Below, piece after piece: positions 17,174 to 26,352 of a stretch of DNA of 64,000 bases. The notes beneath the pieces were generated by a model. The model was not told the origin of the DNA. It saw nothing but the letters and a program-made list of their open reading frames with translations, and searched no databases. The DNA is taken from contig CBDCXQ010000001.1 in NCBI GenBank assembly GCA_965223835.1, positions 186,001 through 250,000 of the forward strand. The letters are read 5' to 3'. This DNA is from CAVYXZ01 sp965223835 (GTDB taxonomy: Bacteria; Chloroflexota; Anaerolineae; Aggregatilineales; Phototrophicaceae). Made by a program: the position numbers and the translations under genes. Every line of letters starts with the position of its first letter. The stretch's first letter is position 1.

Positions 17174-18094
17174 TCACACCAGCGTATCAGCCAGCCGTTT
17201 AAGAACCTGGGCCGCTGGCATCCGCCCACCAGTGGCAAGCTGAACCTCTGTGATGAGGAGCAGGCCATCACCGGTGTGGATAACAACACCCGCTTGACCG
17301 CGAATTTCCGCCACCCGTCCTGGAATGCGCCCAACATAGTGGCGTGGGTTTTCCAGCCGCTGGGCTGCCCAAATCGTCAGGCGCTGGCCGTTGAAGGTGG
17401 TATAGGCTCCAGCATAGGGTCGGGTGGTGGCCCGGATGAGATTGTAGATGCGGTCGGTCGGCCAATCCCAGTTGATACGGAAGTCATCAGGAACGAGCTT
17501 AGAAGTATAGGTTGCCTGTTCTTCAGTTTGTATGGTGCGGGTTGTGGTGCCAGCCAGCAGCATTGGCACATACTGGCGGAGTAATGTTAAGTAGGTGAAT
17601 GTCACCTGCTCCATTACATCAGCAATGGTGTCATCGGGTCCAATCGGGATTCGCTCCTGGCCGATCACGGCTCCCGCGTCATAATCGTCTACCATTTCCA
17701 GCAGCGTCGCGCCCGTGTGATCCTCACCATTAATCATCGCCCAGACCGTTGGCGAAAAACCGCGATAAGCGGGTAGCAGCGAATCATGAATGACATAGGC
17801 ACCCAACCGCGCCCGCTTAAAGATGCTGGCCGGAATGAGATTGCGCCAGCTTATCGCCAGCATCAGATCAATCGCGGTTTCTTCCCAAACATCGGTCAAG
17901 CGGGCCACCTGCCGGGCCTCATAGAATTGAGCGCCATAGGCGGTGGCTTGCTGTTGAATAGCATCCAGAAAAGGGGGTTCCCAGGCATCTTCGCGGAAAC
18001 TGAAGACCAGCAATTCGGCAGCTGGCACCAGTTCATGCAAGGTTTGCAGACAGCGTAACCCGCGCTCCGTCGCGCAAAACAGGACGATACGCAT
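17174..18094 (-). CDS. Formyltransferase-fold protein (Fmt/ArnA-like)
   Basis: A 306-residue protein with the two-part layout of methionyl-tRNA or sugar-nucleotide N-formyltransferases. The N-terminal Rossmann-like catalytic domain carries I-H-D-S-L-L-P-A-Y-R-G-F-S-P (about 105-118) and D-D-Y-D-A-G-A-V-I. The C-terminal barrel is seen in I-R-A-T-T-R-P-Y-x-G-A-Y and G-D-G-L-L-L-I. In characterised enzymes the triad is Asn-x-His plus Asp; here the His and Asp are present but the Asn position reads Val (Y-V-I-H). Its ATG overlaps the upstream glycosyltransferase stop as TGATG, so the pair is coupled. I infer a role in formylating an amino sugar of a surface glycan, not in tRNA initiation. Confidence 0.85.
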   Translation of the reverse strand: MRIVLFCATERGLRCLQTLHELVPAAELLVFSFREDAWEPPFLDAIQQQATAYGAQFYEARQVARLTDVWEETAIDLMLAISWRNLIPASIFKRARLGAYVIHDSLLPAYRGFSPTVWAMINGEDHTGATLLEMVDDYDAGAVIGQERIPIGPDDTIADVMEQVTFTYLTLLRQYVPMLLAGTTTRTIQTEEQATYTSKLVPDDFRINWDWPTDRIYNLIRATTRPYAGAYTTFNGQRLTIWAAQRLENPRHYVGRIPGRVAEIRGQAGVVIHTGDGLLLITEVQLATGGRMPAAQVLKRLADTLV

Positions 18095-19023
18095 CAGTCA
18101 TTGCTGCCTGAATGTTCGCGCACAACATAGCTGGGCTTGTCCAGGATGCGGAAGTACATCCGGGACAAGTATTCGCCTATAATGCCCAGCGCCAATAACT
18201 GGGCACCAGAGAAAATGCCGATGATCGAAGCCAGAAACGGGAAGCCTTGCACAGGTGTCCCCTCCAGCAAAAAACGGCCAATCACCCAGATCAACACCAG
18301 TATGCTAAAGCCAGCCAAGGCGAAACCCATCAAGCTGGCAAGCTGCAACGGCAGCACGCTGAAGCCGGTCATCATATTGAGGGCGTGAGTCACGAGTTTA
18401 CGAAACGTATAATTTGACACCCCAATCGTGCGGGCATCATGCCGGACCGGTATCGCGGCGAACCGAGTTGTGCCCCAGGTGAGGAGTACGTCAATTGAGA
18501 CAAATGGCCCCTGGAAGGTCGCAAAAGCTTCACGAACGTGTGTGCGAAATACTCGAAACGCACTGACCTTGCGGGCGGTCTCAACACCCATTGCGCTTTG
18601 CAGGGCCAATTTCGTTACCTGTGAAGCCAGATCACGCCACAGGCCATGCTGCTCGGCGGCGGGTGTACCATAGACCACATCATAACCTTCGGCCAGCTTG
18701 GTCAGTAATTTGGGGATTTCCTCCGGCGGATGCTGTAAATCATCATCCATCGTAATGACTAGTTCATACGTTGCCTGGCGGATGCCACATAGCAGGGCAT
18801 TATGCTGACCATAATTGCGCATCAAGTTGATACCACGTACCCAGGCATAGGTTTCGGCCAGCTTGCTGATAACTTCCCAACTATGGTCCGGGCTGGAGTC
18901 ATTGACCAGAATCACTTCGTAATCACTGGCAAAGGTAGGTACGGTGATGCGCAAACGGTCAATCAAGTGTGGCAGTGACTCAGCGCTATTGTATACAGGG
19001 ATCACAATCGAACACGTTAACAT
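18094..19023 (-). CDS. Family 2 glycosyltransferase with C-terminal membrane helices (ArnC/GtrB type)
   Basis: A 309-residue GT-A enzyme that would transfer a sugar to polyprenyl phosphate at the inner face of the membrane. It begins with S-I-V-I-P-V-Y-N-S, has E-V-I-L-V-N-D-S-S-P-D and the metal-binding M-D-D-D-L-Q-H-P-P-E. Two hydrophobic helices (about 230-255 and 268-290) are placed as in ArnC and dolichyl-phosphate mannose synthase relatives. It is followed by a formyltransferase gene with TGATG overlap. In Gram-negatives ArnC and the ArnA formyl domain handle 4-amino-arabinose together. The same enzyme logic may serve another amino sugar here. Confidence 0.9.
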   Translation of the reverse strand: MLTCSIVIPVYNSAESLPHLIDRLRITVPTFASDYEVILVNDSSPDHSWEVISKLAETYAWVRGINLMRNYGQHNALLCGIRQATYELVITMDDDLQHPPEEIPKLLTKLAEGYDVVYGTPAAEQHGLWRDLASQVTKLALQSAMGVETARKVSAFRVFRTHVREAFATFQGPFVSIDVLLTWGTTRFAAIPVRHDARTIGVSNYTFRKLVTHALNMMTGFSVLPLQLASLMGFALAGFSILVLIWVIGRFLLEGTPVQGFPFLASIIGIFSGAQLLALGIIGEYLSRMYFRILDKPSYVVREHSGSND

Positions 19024-19215
19024 AAAAAGTCCCGCAATTTAGAGAGAACTTTAATAGCCTGACCTCGACCTGCGTAAGGTGAGTTAACAGCTTACAACGA
19101 GATTGTCGGCCCGCGCCAGAGTGAACTGTTCTCATCGCTCATTAAGCTTCATTTTACAAAATTGAGACAATTTTTTTCTATTCTGAGGGCAAAATATGCG
19201 AAAGGAGTTAGGAAA

Positions 19216-20643
19216 ATGAAAAATCGCATAACCCTAATCTTCACACTCATCGTTGGCTTGTTGCTGGTTTCCGGGCTGGCGGCACAGGACGATGCACGCC
19301 CCTTCCTGGGAATCACCTTTGAGGCGGTTGATAGCGGCGCAGTCGTCACCAGCATTATTCCAGAGAGCGCGGCTGAAACGGCGGGTCTGGAAAATGGCGA
19401 CGTGATTACCGCCGTGAATGGCGAGACCGTAAGTGCTGACGAGCTAGCGGCAGTGATTGGTGACCTCGCTCCAGGTGATAACATCACGTTGGATGTACAG
19501 CGCGGCGATGCGGCCCTGTCACTGGATGCCATGTTGCAAGCACGGCCCGAAATTCGTGAGCAACGGCGCTTTCAAGTACGTCCGTTTGAGCCAGTGGAAC
19601 AGGCCTATCTGGGCGTGTCGCTGGAAGTAACTGATAACGGCGTCAGTATCGTTGACGTGGCACCGGATTCCCCAGCGGCAGACGCTGGCTTAGAAGTTGG
19701 CGACATCATCACTGACATTAATGCTGAAGCGATTGCAGATGCCGCCGCTGCTGCCGCCATCATCAGTGATCTGGAACCCGGCATGGAAATAACCCTGGAC
19801 ATTGTGCGTGCTGGCGAAGACCTGACGATTGAGGCGACATTGGGATCCCGGATGCAAAGCAATTTCGAGATGCGCGGCGATATGGTGGTCTTTGATGGGA
19901 CCAGCTGGCGTATTCTCGCCCTCACTGATGATAGTCCTTTAGCTGAAGCCGGTCTGCAAGCAGGTGACACCATCACCGCTATCAATGGTGATAGCGTGGA
20001 CCCGGCAGCATTGACCGACATTATCACGGCGGCTGAAGGCGAAGTCGTCCTGACGATTCAGCGGGGTGACGAAACGCTGGAAATAGCGGTTGAAGCGGCG
20101 GATCTGGAAGCCTTTAACGCCTTCAATTTCTTTGGTGGACGCGGCGAATTCATACCATTCGGCGATGGCGAGATGCCGTTCCGCTTCGACTTCGCGCCGG
20201 GGAATGTGCGCCTGGGTGTGATGTTCCAGACCCTCGATGAAACGGTCGCTGCTGACAATGATCTTACTGTTACCGAAGGCGCATTGATTACCGAGGTGCT
20301 GGCGGATTCGGCTGCCGCGGAAGCTGGTTTACAGGTTGGTGATGTCATTACAGCCGTTGCCGGTGATGTGGTTGATGCGGAGCGTACCTTGCGGGATCGG
20401 TTGTTCGCTTATGAAGTGGGCGATACCGTGACGCTGGCTGTCCTGCGGGCTGATGAAATGCTGGATCTGGAGGTTACGTTGGCCGGGGTTGAGATGAGTG
20501 CCGATATGCTGCCATTCTTCGGTCTGGATGAACTTCCCTTCGATTTCAATTTTGATTTCGGTGACGGTGAGTTCCCCCGCTTCTTCTTCGGGCCAGAACG
20601 CGAATTCCGGTTCGACCCGGTGCAACCGGCGCCCAACGTCTAA
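19216..20643 (+). CDS. Secreted four-PDZ-domain protein
   Basis: A 475-residue exported protein made almost wholly of PDZ domains. The signal peptide is MKNRITLIFTLIVGLLLVSG, probably cut after LAA. Four PDZ copies are recognisable by a F/Y-L-G-(I/V) carboxylate loop or its variant and by the repeated A-G-L-x-x-G-D-x-I-T-x-(I/V)-N/A block. The third lacks an obvious carboxylate loop, and the fourth is preceded by a Phe/Asp/Glu-rich linker. No trypsin-like protease domain is present, unlike HtrA. AAAGGAG lies 8 bases before the ATG. The C-terminus (F-D-F-N-F-D-F-G-D-G-E-F-P-R) is strongly acidic and aromatic. It may be a scaffold or chaperone for exported peptides. Confidence 0.85.
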   Translation: MKNRITLIFTLIVGLLLVSGLAAQDDARPFLGITFEAVDSGAVVTSIIPESAAETAGLENGDVITAVNGETVSADELAAVIGDLAPGDNITLDVQRGDAALSLDAMLQARPEIREQRRFQVRPFEPVEQAYLGVSLEVTDNGVSIVDVAPDSPAADAGLEVGDIITDINAEAIADAAAAAAIISDLEPGMEITLDIVRAGEDLTIEATLGSRMQSNFEMRGDMVVFDGTSWRILALTDDSPLAEAGLQAGDTITAINGDSVDPAALTDIITAAEGEVVLTIQRGDETLEIAVEAADLEAFNAFNFFGGRGEFIPFGDGEMPFRFDFAPGNVRLGVMFQTLDETVAADNDLTVTEGALITEVLADSAAAEAGLQVGDVITAVAGDVVDAERTLRDRLFAYEVGDTVTLAVLRADEMLDLEVTLAGVEMSADMLPFFGLDELPFDFNFDFGDGEFPRFFFGPEREFRFDPVQPAPNV

Positions 20644-20670
20644 GCTTTCATCAAACAATTTTAAAGAAAG

Positions 20671-20702
20671 ACGCTCAGATCATATTGTCTGGGCGTTTTT
20701 TG
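20671..20702. terminator. Rho-independent terminator after the PDZ gene
   Basis: ACGCTCAGA and TCTGGGCGT form a 9-bp stem (one G-U pair) with an 8-base loop, followed by a run of T. It also lies 7 bases beyond the convergent regulator gene's stop, so it may act on both transcripts. Confidence 0.8.
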
Positions 20703-20708
20703 TTTCAA

Positions 20709-23700
20709 TTAGGCGGGACGCTCTTTGGGATCGGTCAGATCCAGGCGCGATATGGCGGCTAACATTTTATGGGAATCGAATTGCCGGGCTGTTTGATCGG
20801 GTGGCGGCGGTTGGGCGAGCCTTGTTTGCAGGGACTCCCATTGACGGACCCAGGGCAGTGTGAAGATCTCACTGCTGCGCAGACTGGCGGCCAATTCATC
20901 AGCCAGATCTGGCGCATTTGCTGACAACAAAAAAACGAGCGGGACGATCCAGGCGAGGTGATCGGGTGACTTATACATGGAGGTCTGGGTGAGTTCGCGC
21001 ACTATTGCAATGGTTGCGTCTACCCGGCCCAGCCAGAAGGTGGTCAGGCCACTAACGAATTTCATGAAAAAGAATAGATCGGGATTGGTTTTGGTGGGCC
21101 ATTGAAAATCACTTGCCAACAAGAGATGCAGTTCTTCGGCATAATGCAGCAGCTTCGCCCGGTCAGCTTGTAACCCATAAACCAGGGCAGCAACCGCAAT
21201 GCCAGTGCCGCGTCCCGGTGACATGACTCGGACCGGGGTCAGGGTGAGCAGTTGGGTGCTGAAGACCAGTGCTTGATCGTATTCAGCCAGGAAGACATAG
21301 GCCCAGGCCAGGCCGAGGCAACGATGAAGGGCCGCCTGTTCGCTAAAATTGACGGTGAAAAAGTCGAACGCGGTTTCAAAATCGGGGCATGCCGCTGCGA
21401 CAAAACCCTGTAGCAACAGCAGTTCACCGCGTAGAATCAAGGTCTCATGTTCCCCAACCCAGTCACCAATTGCCCGACGCTGGGCGAGGCTTTGTCGCAT
21501 ACAGGTCATCGCACCGCCGCGATCACCCAGACCCATGGTGACATAAGCCAGTCCGCGCCAGACCAGGGCACTATAATAACGATCCTGCTGCGCGGTATAG
21601 TAAGTCAGGGCTTGTTCAAAATCAGCTTTAGCCTGTTGATAGTCGGCTTCGTCCAGCCAGTACCAACCCAATTCGGCATGAATGTGCGCCATTTCCGCCG
21701 CGTCATCAAACTGGGCGGCCAGCTTGAGGGCCTGACGCAACGTGGTTTCCGTGTGATCGTCTTTAATGTAGAGGCGTGACGCCGTTTTCATATAGACCTG
21801 TTGGGCGCTGTGGGCTGAGAGTCCTGTTGTCCGCTGCCGGGCTGCTTCAAATAACAGGCGGCCCTGGTCCCACAACCCCCGGGCCTGAAGATAGAGCCGA
21901 AAGGGTTCGATCATGGGCAGCAACGCTTCGTATTTTCCAGTTTCGAGCGTGTTGTCCCAGGCAGCGCGAACATTTGCCAGGTCAGAGTCAATCAAATGCC
22001 AGGCGGTGTCTTGCAACGGACCTTTAATCGTCGCTTCAGCGTTAACAACCAGGTCGATGTAAAAGCGGTTATAGGCGCGGGAAACGATTTTAATATCGCG
22101 CCGATTATGCGCCTGATTCAGTGCGTATTGCCGGAGCAGATCATGAATGAAATAGCGGTTACGCCCCGCTTCGTGAATCACAATCGACTTTGTTACCAGG
22201 CGTTTGATGGTTGCCAGCGTCACGGCAGCGACTGTTTGGGCGGCTTCGTAGCTGAATCCTCCCTGAAACACGGCCAGGCGCATCAGGGCTTGTTGTTCAC
22301 CGGTTGATTGCTGCATCCAGGTGCTGTCAAACAGTACCCGCATACTCCGATGCCGCTCTGGTAGATCGCGATGATTAACCCGTAGAAAATCGTAGTTGGT
22401 TTCAAGCTTCCGGGCAATTGCCGGCGGCGTCAGGACATCGCACCACGCCGCCGCCAGAATAATGCCCAGCGGTATTCCATTTAGAAGCTGGCAAATGCGC
22501 CTGATTGCTGCGTGATTGGCGGACGTGAGTTCAAAATCTGGCTGGATGTATTGGGCGCGGGAGACAAATAGTTCGACAGCATGAGCCATATCTGGTTGGT
22601 CTACTGCCAGCCCCTGCAGCGGGAAACAGTGTTCATTTTTTAAGGTCAGTTGATCGTAGGTGGTCAATAAGAAGGTCGCGCCCGGTGCAACCTGCAAAAT
22701 GTCCTGAATGAGTTGAACACCGTCGGCGACTCGATGAAAGTCGTCTATCACGAACAAAACGACCTGGCTGATGAGGGCATTGCGCAGTAGATCATGCATG
22801 TTTTCATGGTCAGTCACGTGTAGATTCAACGCACTTAACAGGGCGGACTCTAGAAACGTGGCTGAAACATCAGCGTCAATCGGAATAAAATAGCAACCCC
22901 CAGCAAAATTTGCCTGAACCTGATGCGCGACGTAAAGGGCCAGGTGTGTTTTGCCGATGCCACTGGGACCCGTAATTGTCAGCAGCCGTGAACCACCATG
23001 CAGAAATTTTAGAATGGTGGCGACTTCTTGCTCCCGTCCGATGAGCGAATCAACGGTAGGTAATTGATAGGACCGTTCTCGTGCAACCGGGACACTCGGC
23101 TGAGACAGTGCTGGAACGTCATGTTTATGCTGGATATGATGATAGAGGGTCAGGGTTTCGGCTTCAGGTTCCAGGCCTAATTGTTCGTTTAGCAGTGCCG
23201 CGAAATGTTCATAGGACTTAAGCGCCTGTGGGCGTTGATCGGTCCATACCAATAATGACATCAGTTGACGCTGGGCAGGTTCATTAAAGGGGTCTATCTG
23301 AATGAGGCGGCGTACCAGTGTTTGTGCGGATTCAAAGTCGTGTTGCTGGAGCAGGCCGTTGACGCGGGTGTGCACCAGGCGTTCGAATATACTGCGCAAA
23401 TGCTCCTCTTCGATTCGCTGCCACTGGTCGAATTCGGGCGCATCGCGCAGGGCAAAACCCGCCAGCAGGTCATATTCATACAGGTCTAATGCTTCATCCA
23501 AGTGCTGGTCACGCTGAGAGGAATTGTCGGGCAGCTTACTGATCTGGTCGGTTAGGGTCCGAAAATGATTGACATCGACCCAGACATCTTCGCTCAGTCC
23601 GATTTTGCCACCCGCTGTCACCAGCCATTCGGTTCCCAGTGCTTTGCGCAAGCTGGAAAGCGCGATGCGGAGTTGAGTACGGCCTGCGGCGATTTCCGGC

Positions 23701-23855
23701 CACAGCAATCCCACCAGCCAGTCACGGTAATGTTGACGACCGGTAAGCGCCAGGTAAGCTAACAAAGCCACCGCTTTTTTGCGCCCTATCACGACCGCCC
23801 GCCCATCTAGCTCAATGCGGGGTGCGCCCAACAAGAATAATTGCAAGTCCGCCAT
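20709..23855 (-). CDS. SARP/AfsR-type regulator: winged helix - BTAD - NTPase - TPR
   Basis: A 1048-residue cytoplasmic transcriptional regulator. Residues 1-95 are an OmpR-like winged helix, with the R-x-x-L-R-I-A-L-S-S-L-R-K-A-L-G recognition region. Residues 100-250 are the bacterial transcriptional activation (helical) domain. An NB-ARC/STAND NTPase follows: G-P-S-G-I-G-K-T at 296-303 and V-V-L-F-V-I-D-D-F at Walker B. The last 400 residues are TPR-like helices that probably sense a partner or ligand. It is transcribed away from the peptide ABC operon. The 306-base gap between them holds repeated GATACG words that could be its site. No clear ribosome site precedes the ATG. Confidence 0.9.
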   Translation of the reverse strand: MADLQLFLLGAPRIELDGRAVVIGRKKAVALLAYLALTGRQHYRDWLVGLLWPEIAAGRTQLRIALSSLRKALGTEWLVTAGGKIGLSEDVWVDVNHFRTLTDQISKLPDNSSQRDQHLDEALDLYEYDLLAGFALRDAPEFDQWQRIEEEHLRSIFERLVHTRVNGLLQQHDFESAQTLVRRLIQIDPFNEPAQRQLMSLLVWTDQRPQALKSYEHFAALLNEQLGLEPEAETLTLYHHIQHKHDVPALSQPSVPVARERSYQLPTVDSLIGREQEVATILKFLHGGSRLLTITGPSGIGKTHLALYVAHQVQANFAGGCYFIPIDADVSATFLESALLSALNLHVTDHENMHDLLRNALISQVVLFVIDDFHRVADGVQLIQDILQVAPGATFLLTTYDQLTLKNEHCFPLQGLAVDQPDMAHAVELFVSRAQYIQPDFELTSANHAAIRRICQLLNGIPLGIILAAAWCDVLTPPAIARKLETNYDFLRVNHRDLPERHRSMRVLFDSTWMQQSTGEQQALMRLAVFQGGFSYEAAQTVAAVTLATIKRLVTKSIVIHEAGRNRYFIHDLLRQYALNQAHNRRDIKIVSRAYNRFYIDLVVNAEATIKGPLQDTAWHLIDSDLANVRAAWDNTLETGKYEALLPMIEPFRLYLQARGLWDQGRLLFEAARQRTTGLSAHSAQQVYMKTASRLYIKDDHTETTLRQALKLAAQFDDAAEMAHIHAELGWYWLDEADYQQAKADFEQALTYYTAQQDRYYSALVWRGLAYVTMGLGDRGGAMTCMRQSLAQRRAIGDWVGEHETLILRGELLLLQGFVAAACPDFETAFDFFTVNFSEQAALHRCLGLAWAYVFLAEYDQALVFSTQLLTLTPVRVMSPGRGTGIAVAALVYGLQADRAKLLHYAEELHLLLASDFQWPTKTNPDLFFFMKFVSGLTTFWLGRVDATIAIVRELTQTSMYKSPDHLAWIVPLVFLLSANAPDLADELAASLRSSEIFTLPWVRQWESLQTRLAQPPPPDQTARQFDSHKMLAAISRLDLTDPKERPA

Positions 23856-23885
23856 CTTGGGTGTTAAAATCCCTCATTAACCATA

Positions 23886-23977
23886 AATCGTATCGTGAGT
23901 GGATTTAGATCAAGTCCATCAGTTTGTTATCGTTAATTATAACCACATCTGGCTGCTACTGATACGATTTTGATACG
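23886..23977. promoter_or_regulatory. GATACG repeat cluster in the regulator/ABC divergent region
   Basis: GATACG occurs at 23961-23966 and again at 23972-23977, an exact 11-base period. An inverted copy (CGTATC, 23889-23894, within ATCGTATC that pairs with GATACGAT) lies 70 bases away. SARP proteins are known to bind direct repeats spaced 11 bases. The rest of the 23856-24161 gap has no gene or clear -35/-10 pair. The link to the adjacent regulator is inference. Confidence 0.4.
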
Positions 23978-24161
23978 CACTGGCAGTAGACTGCTAAATT
24001 GCATGGATTCATCGTCGGGATGGGGGTCAATTGACTTCACCATCATAGTACTGAATGAGGATTCAGGTGTTTTTGGACAAGTTTTTTGTTACACTCAGTC
24101 TTGACACTGGGCTGTAAACTTAGAAGTTGTCACCGTTAAGAAGTTATTTTTGGAGGGTTAA

Positions 24162-26099
24162 ATGTTCAAACAAGTGGTACAAGCTCGAAACATTTTCGTT
24201 ATTGTTGGGGTCATGCTGGTGCTCATCGGCAGTGTCGGTGCGCAAGACATGATGTATGGTGAAGCCCCGATGCTGGCCGAGATGGTCGCGGCGGGCGATT
24301 TGCCGCCGGTGGAAGAACGGTTGCCGGTTGCTGAGGATATTTTTGTCGTCGAAACCGTTGATGGTATCGGCCAATACGGTGGCACCTGGCACAATGCCAG
24401 TTGGGCCGACGACATCCCCAATATCAAAATGATTACCTACGATGGTCCCATCCGTTGGCTGCCCGATTACTCTGGCTATGGCCCGGGCCTGGCAAAAGAC
24501 TGGGAATGGTCAGAAGATGGCACGTCCGTCACCTACTACTTCCGCGAAGGCATTAAATGGTCTGATGGCGAAGAATTCAACATGGACGACCTGCGCTTCT
24601 GGTGGGAAGACCTCGCGAACAATGAAGACTTTGATGTCATCACCGTGCCCTGGTGGGGCTTCAAGACCGATGGCTCACCGATGGATGTCGAATTCCCCGA
24701 CAACTATACGATGACCATGACCTGGGATACGCCCCAGTGGATTACACCATTCATCCTGGCGCAGGGTTTCTGGGAATGGGAAGACCTGATGATGCCAGAG
24801 CATTACATCAAGACCCTGCATCCCGAATACACCGATGGTGCGACCTATGAGGAACTGGAACTGGCGAAGGACTGGGAACAGAATCCGGACTTCCCGACAC
24901 TGTTCGCCTGGCACGTGGTTGAATACACCCCGGCGGAACGCACGGTTCTGGAGCGCAATCCTTACTACTGGAAGACGGACCCCGAAGGCAACCAACTTCC
25001 CTATATTGATCGCATCGAAGTCGCTGTGATTCCTGACGATCAGGTGCGGCTGTTGGAAGTGGCCCAGGGTAAATATGAAGCCTCCTTCCGGGGCACCGAT
25101 GATCCCAATAACATTCCATTCCTGTTTGAACAGGCCGAAGCCAATGGCTTCCAACTACATGAAGGCGCAGTGAATGGTGCTGGTGGCTGGCCGGGCTGGT
25201 TGATTAACCAGGACTTCTCAGACACGAGTTATGAGAATTGGGAAGAAATCCGTATGGTGCTGCGGGATCCGAACTTCCGTCGCGCAATCTCGCACGCGAT
25301 GGATCGCCAGCGCATCGTTGACGTTGCCTGGGGTGGATTTGGTGAGCCGAAACAATCGACCATCAGCCCACAGTCATTCCATTTTGCCAGCGATGAAGGC
25401 CAGGCGGTGTTCAACGAATGGGCACAGTCCTATGCTGCATACGATCCTGAGGGAGCGGGTGCACTGCTGGATGCAGCCGGCATGATGGATAGTGACGGTG
25501 ATGGTTGCCGTGAACTGCCCAGTGGCGCTGCTTTCGAACTGGTCTTTGATCTTGGGCGTTGGGGTGGTGTCTCGGTAGCGACGCAATCAACCGAAGCCTA
25601 CAGCACGATGCTGGCAGATGTTGGTGTCTGCAATATCATCAACAACGTGATTGACCAACCAGACGACCAATTGCGCCAGGACGAGGGCCTGTATATGCTG
25701 CGTAACATGCATGCCTCCGAACTGGACATCTGGACGTTCCCGGACTGGATCTTCCCATTGCGTAAAAATCGCGCTTTCCCGCAACAGGGTAAATGGCGTG
25801 AGACCGGCGGCGCTGAAGGTGAACAACCCGTCGAAGGCAGCCCGGCTGCCCGCTTGCAGGCACTCTACGACCAGGGTGTCGCCGAGCCTGATCCAGAAGT
25901 GCGTAACCAGATCGTATGGGACGCCGTCCGCATTCACATTGACGATGGTCCCTTCATGATCGGTGCGGCTGGTGACCAGGCGATGCCGGTGGTGGTGGGT
26001 AACAACTTCCGGGGAATTCCTGACCTGGTTATTCTCGGCCCCTGGGCACCAGGTAGCCCCGGCAACCTGCACCCAGAGCAGTTCTGGATTGAACAATAG
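24162..26099 (+). CDS. Peptide/oligosaccharide ABC transporter, substrate-binding protein (family 5)
   Basis: A 645-residue exported binding protein. The first about 28 residues form a signal peptide (hydrophobic I-F-V-I-V-G-V-M-L-V-L-I-G-S, cleavage near V-G-A-Q). The mature part has the SBP_bac_5 layout: G-L-A-K-D-W-E-W-S-E-D-G-T-S-V-T-Y-Y-F-R-E-G-I-K-W-S-D-G-E near residue 105, and the R-R-A-I-S-H-A-M-D-R-Q-R-I lobe-2 signature near 378. GGAGG is 6 bases upstream of the ATG. It is followed by two permeases and two ATPases, completing an Opp/Dpp-type importer. A strong hairpin just after the stop probably lowers expression of the membrane genes relative to this one. Ligand unknown. Confidence 0.93.
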   Translation: MFKQVVQARNIFVIVGVMLVLIGSVGAQDMMYGEAPMLAEMVAAGDLPPVEERLPVAEDIFVVETVDGIGQYGGTWHNASWADDIPNIKMITYDGPIRWLPDYSGYGPGLAKDWEWSEDGTSVTYYFREGIKWSDGEEFNMDDLRFWWEDLANNEDFDVITVPWWGFKTDGSPMDVEFPDNYTMTMTWDTPQWITPFILAQGFWEWEDLMMPEHYIKTLHPEYTDGATYEELELAKDWEQNPDFPTLFAWHVVEYTPAERTVLERNPYYWKTDPEGNQLPYIDRIEVAVIPDDQVRLLEVAQGKYEASFRGTDDPNNIPFLFEQAEANGFQLHEGAVNGAGGWPGWLINQDFSDTSYENWEEIRMVLRDPNFRRAISHAMDRQRIVDVAWGGFGEPKQSTISPQSFHFASDEGQAVFNEWAQSYAAYDPEGAGALLDAAGMMDSDGDGCRELPSGAAFELVFDLGRWGGVSVATQSTEAYSTMLADVGVCNIINNVIDQPDDQLRQDEGLYMLRNMHASELDIWTFPDWIFPLRKNRAFPQQGKWRETGGAEGEQPVEGSPAARLQALYDQGVAEPDPEVRNQIVWDAVRIHIDDGPFMIGAAGDQAMPVVVGNNFRGIPDLVILGPWAPGSPGNLHPEQFWIEQ

Positions 26100-26122
26100 G
26101 TCCAGATCATTCGATAATTCAC

Positions 26123-26151
26123 AAGCGACGGGTGGGTCACACCCGTCGCTT
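26123..26151 (+). terminator. Strong hairpin between binding-protein and permease genes
   Basis: AAGCGACGGGTG and CACCCGTCGCTT form a perfect 12-bp stem with a 5-base loop, followed by TGTCT. It sits 23 bases after the binding-protein stop inside an otherwise co-directional operon, where partial termination or mRNA end protection is common. The rest of 26152-26352 holds no gene that I can see. Confidence 0.75.
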
Positions 26152-26352
26152 TGTCTAAAGTTATTGATATTGACTCGTCGATATTGGCAGACAGAGATGG
26201 AGCAACCTGGACCTTCCTCCAGCAATCAGTTAGTCGTTAAGCAGTTGTTAACACGGTTTTGATTGCCACTTGCTGGTTTATTAAGCAGATAGTGCTCCGC
26301 TCATACCCAGGTCAACCTTTCTTGAGTCAAATTTATTCGTGGAGAAAACTCT

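Noticed and set aside
17174..18094. Genuine methionyl-tRNA formyltransferase
   Set aside because: Coupled to a membrane glycosyltransferase, not next to def or priA, and the catalytic Asn is not where expected.
24101..24120. TTGACA as the -35 of the peptide ABC operon promoter
   Set aside because: No acceptable -10 sequence is found at 15-19 bases spacing.
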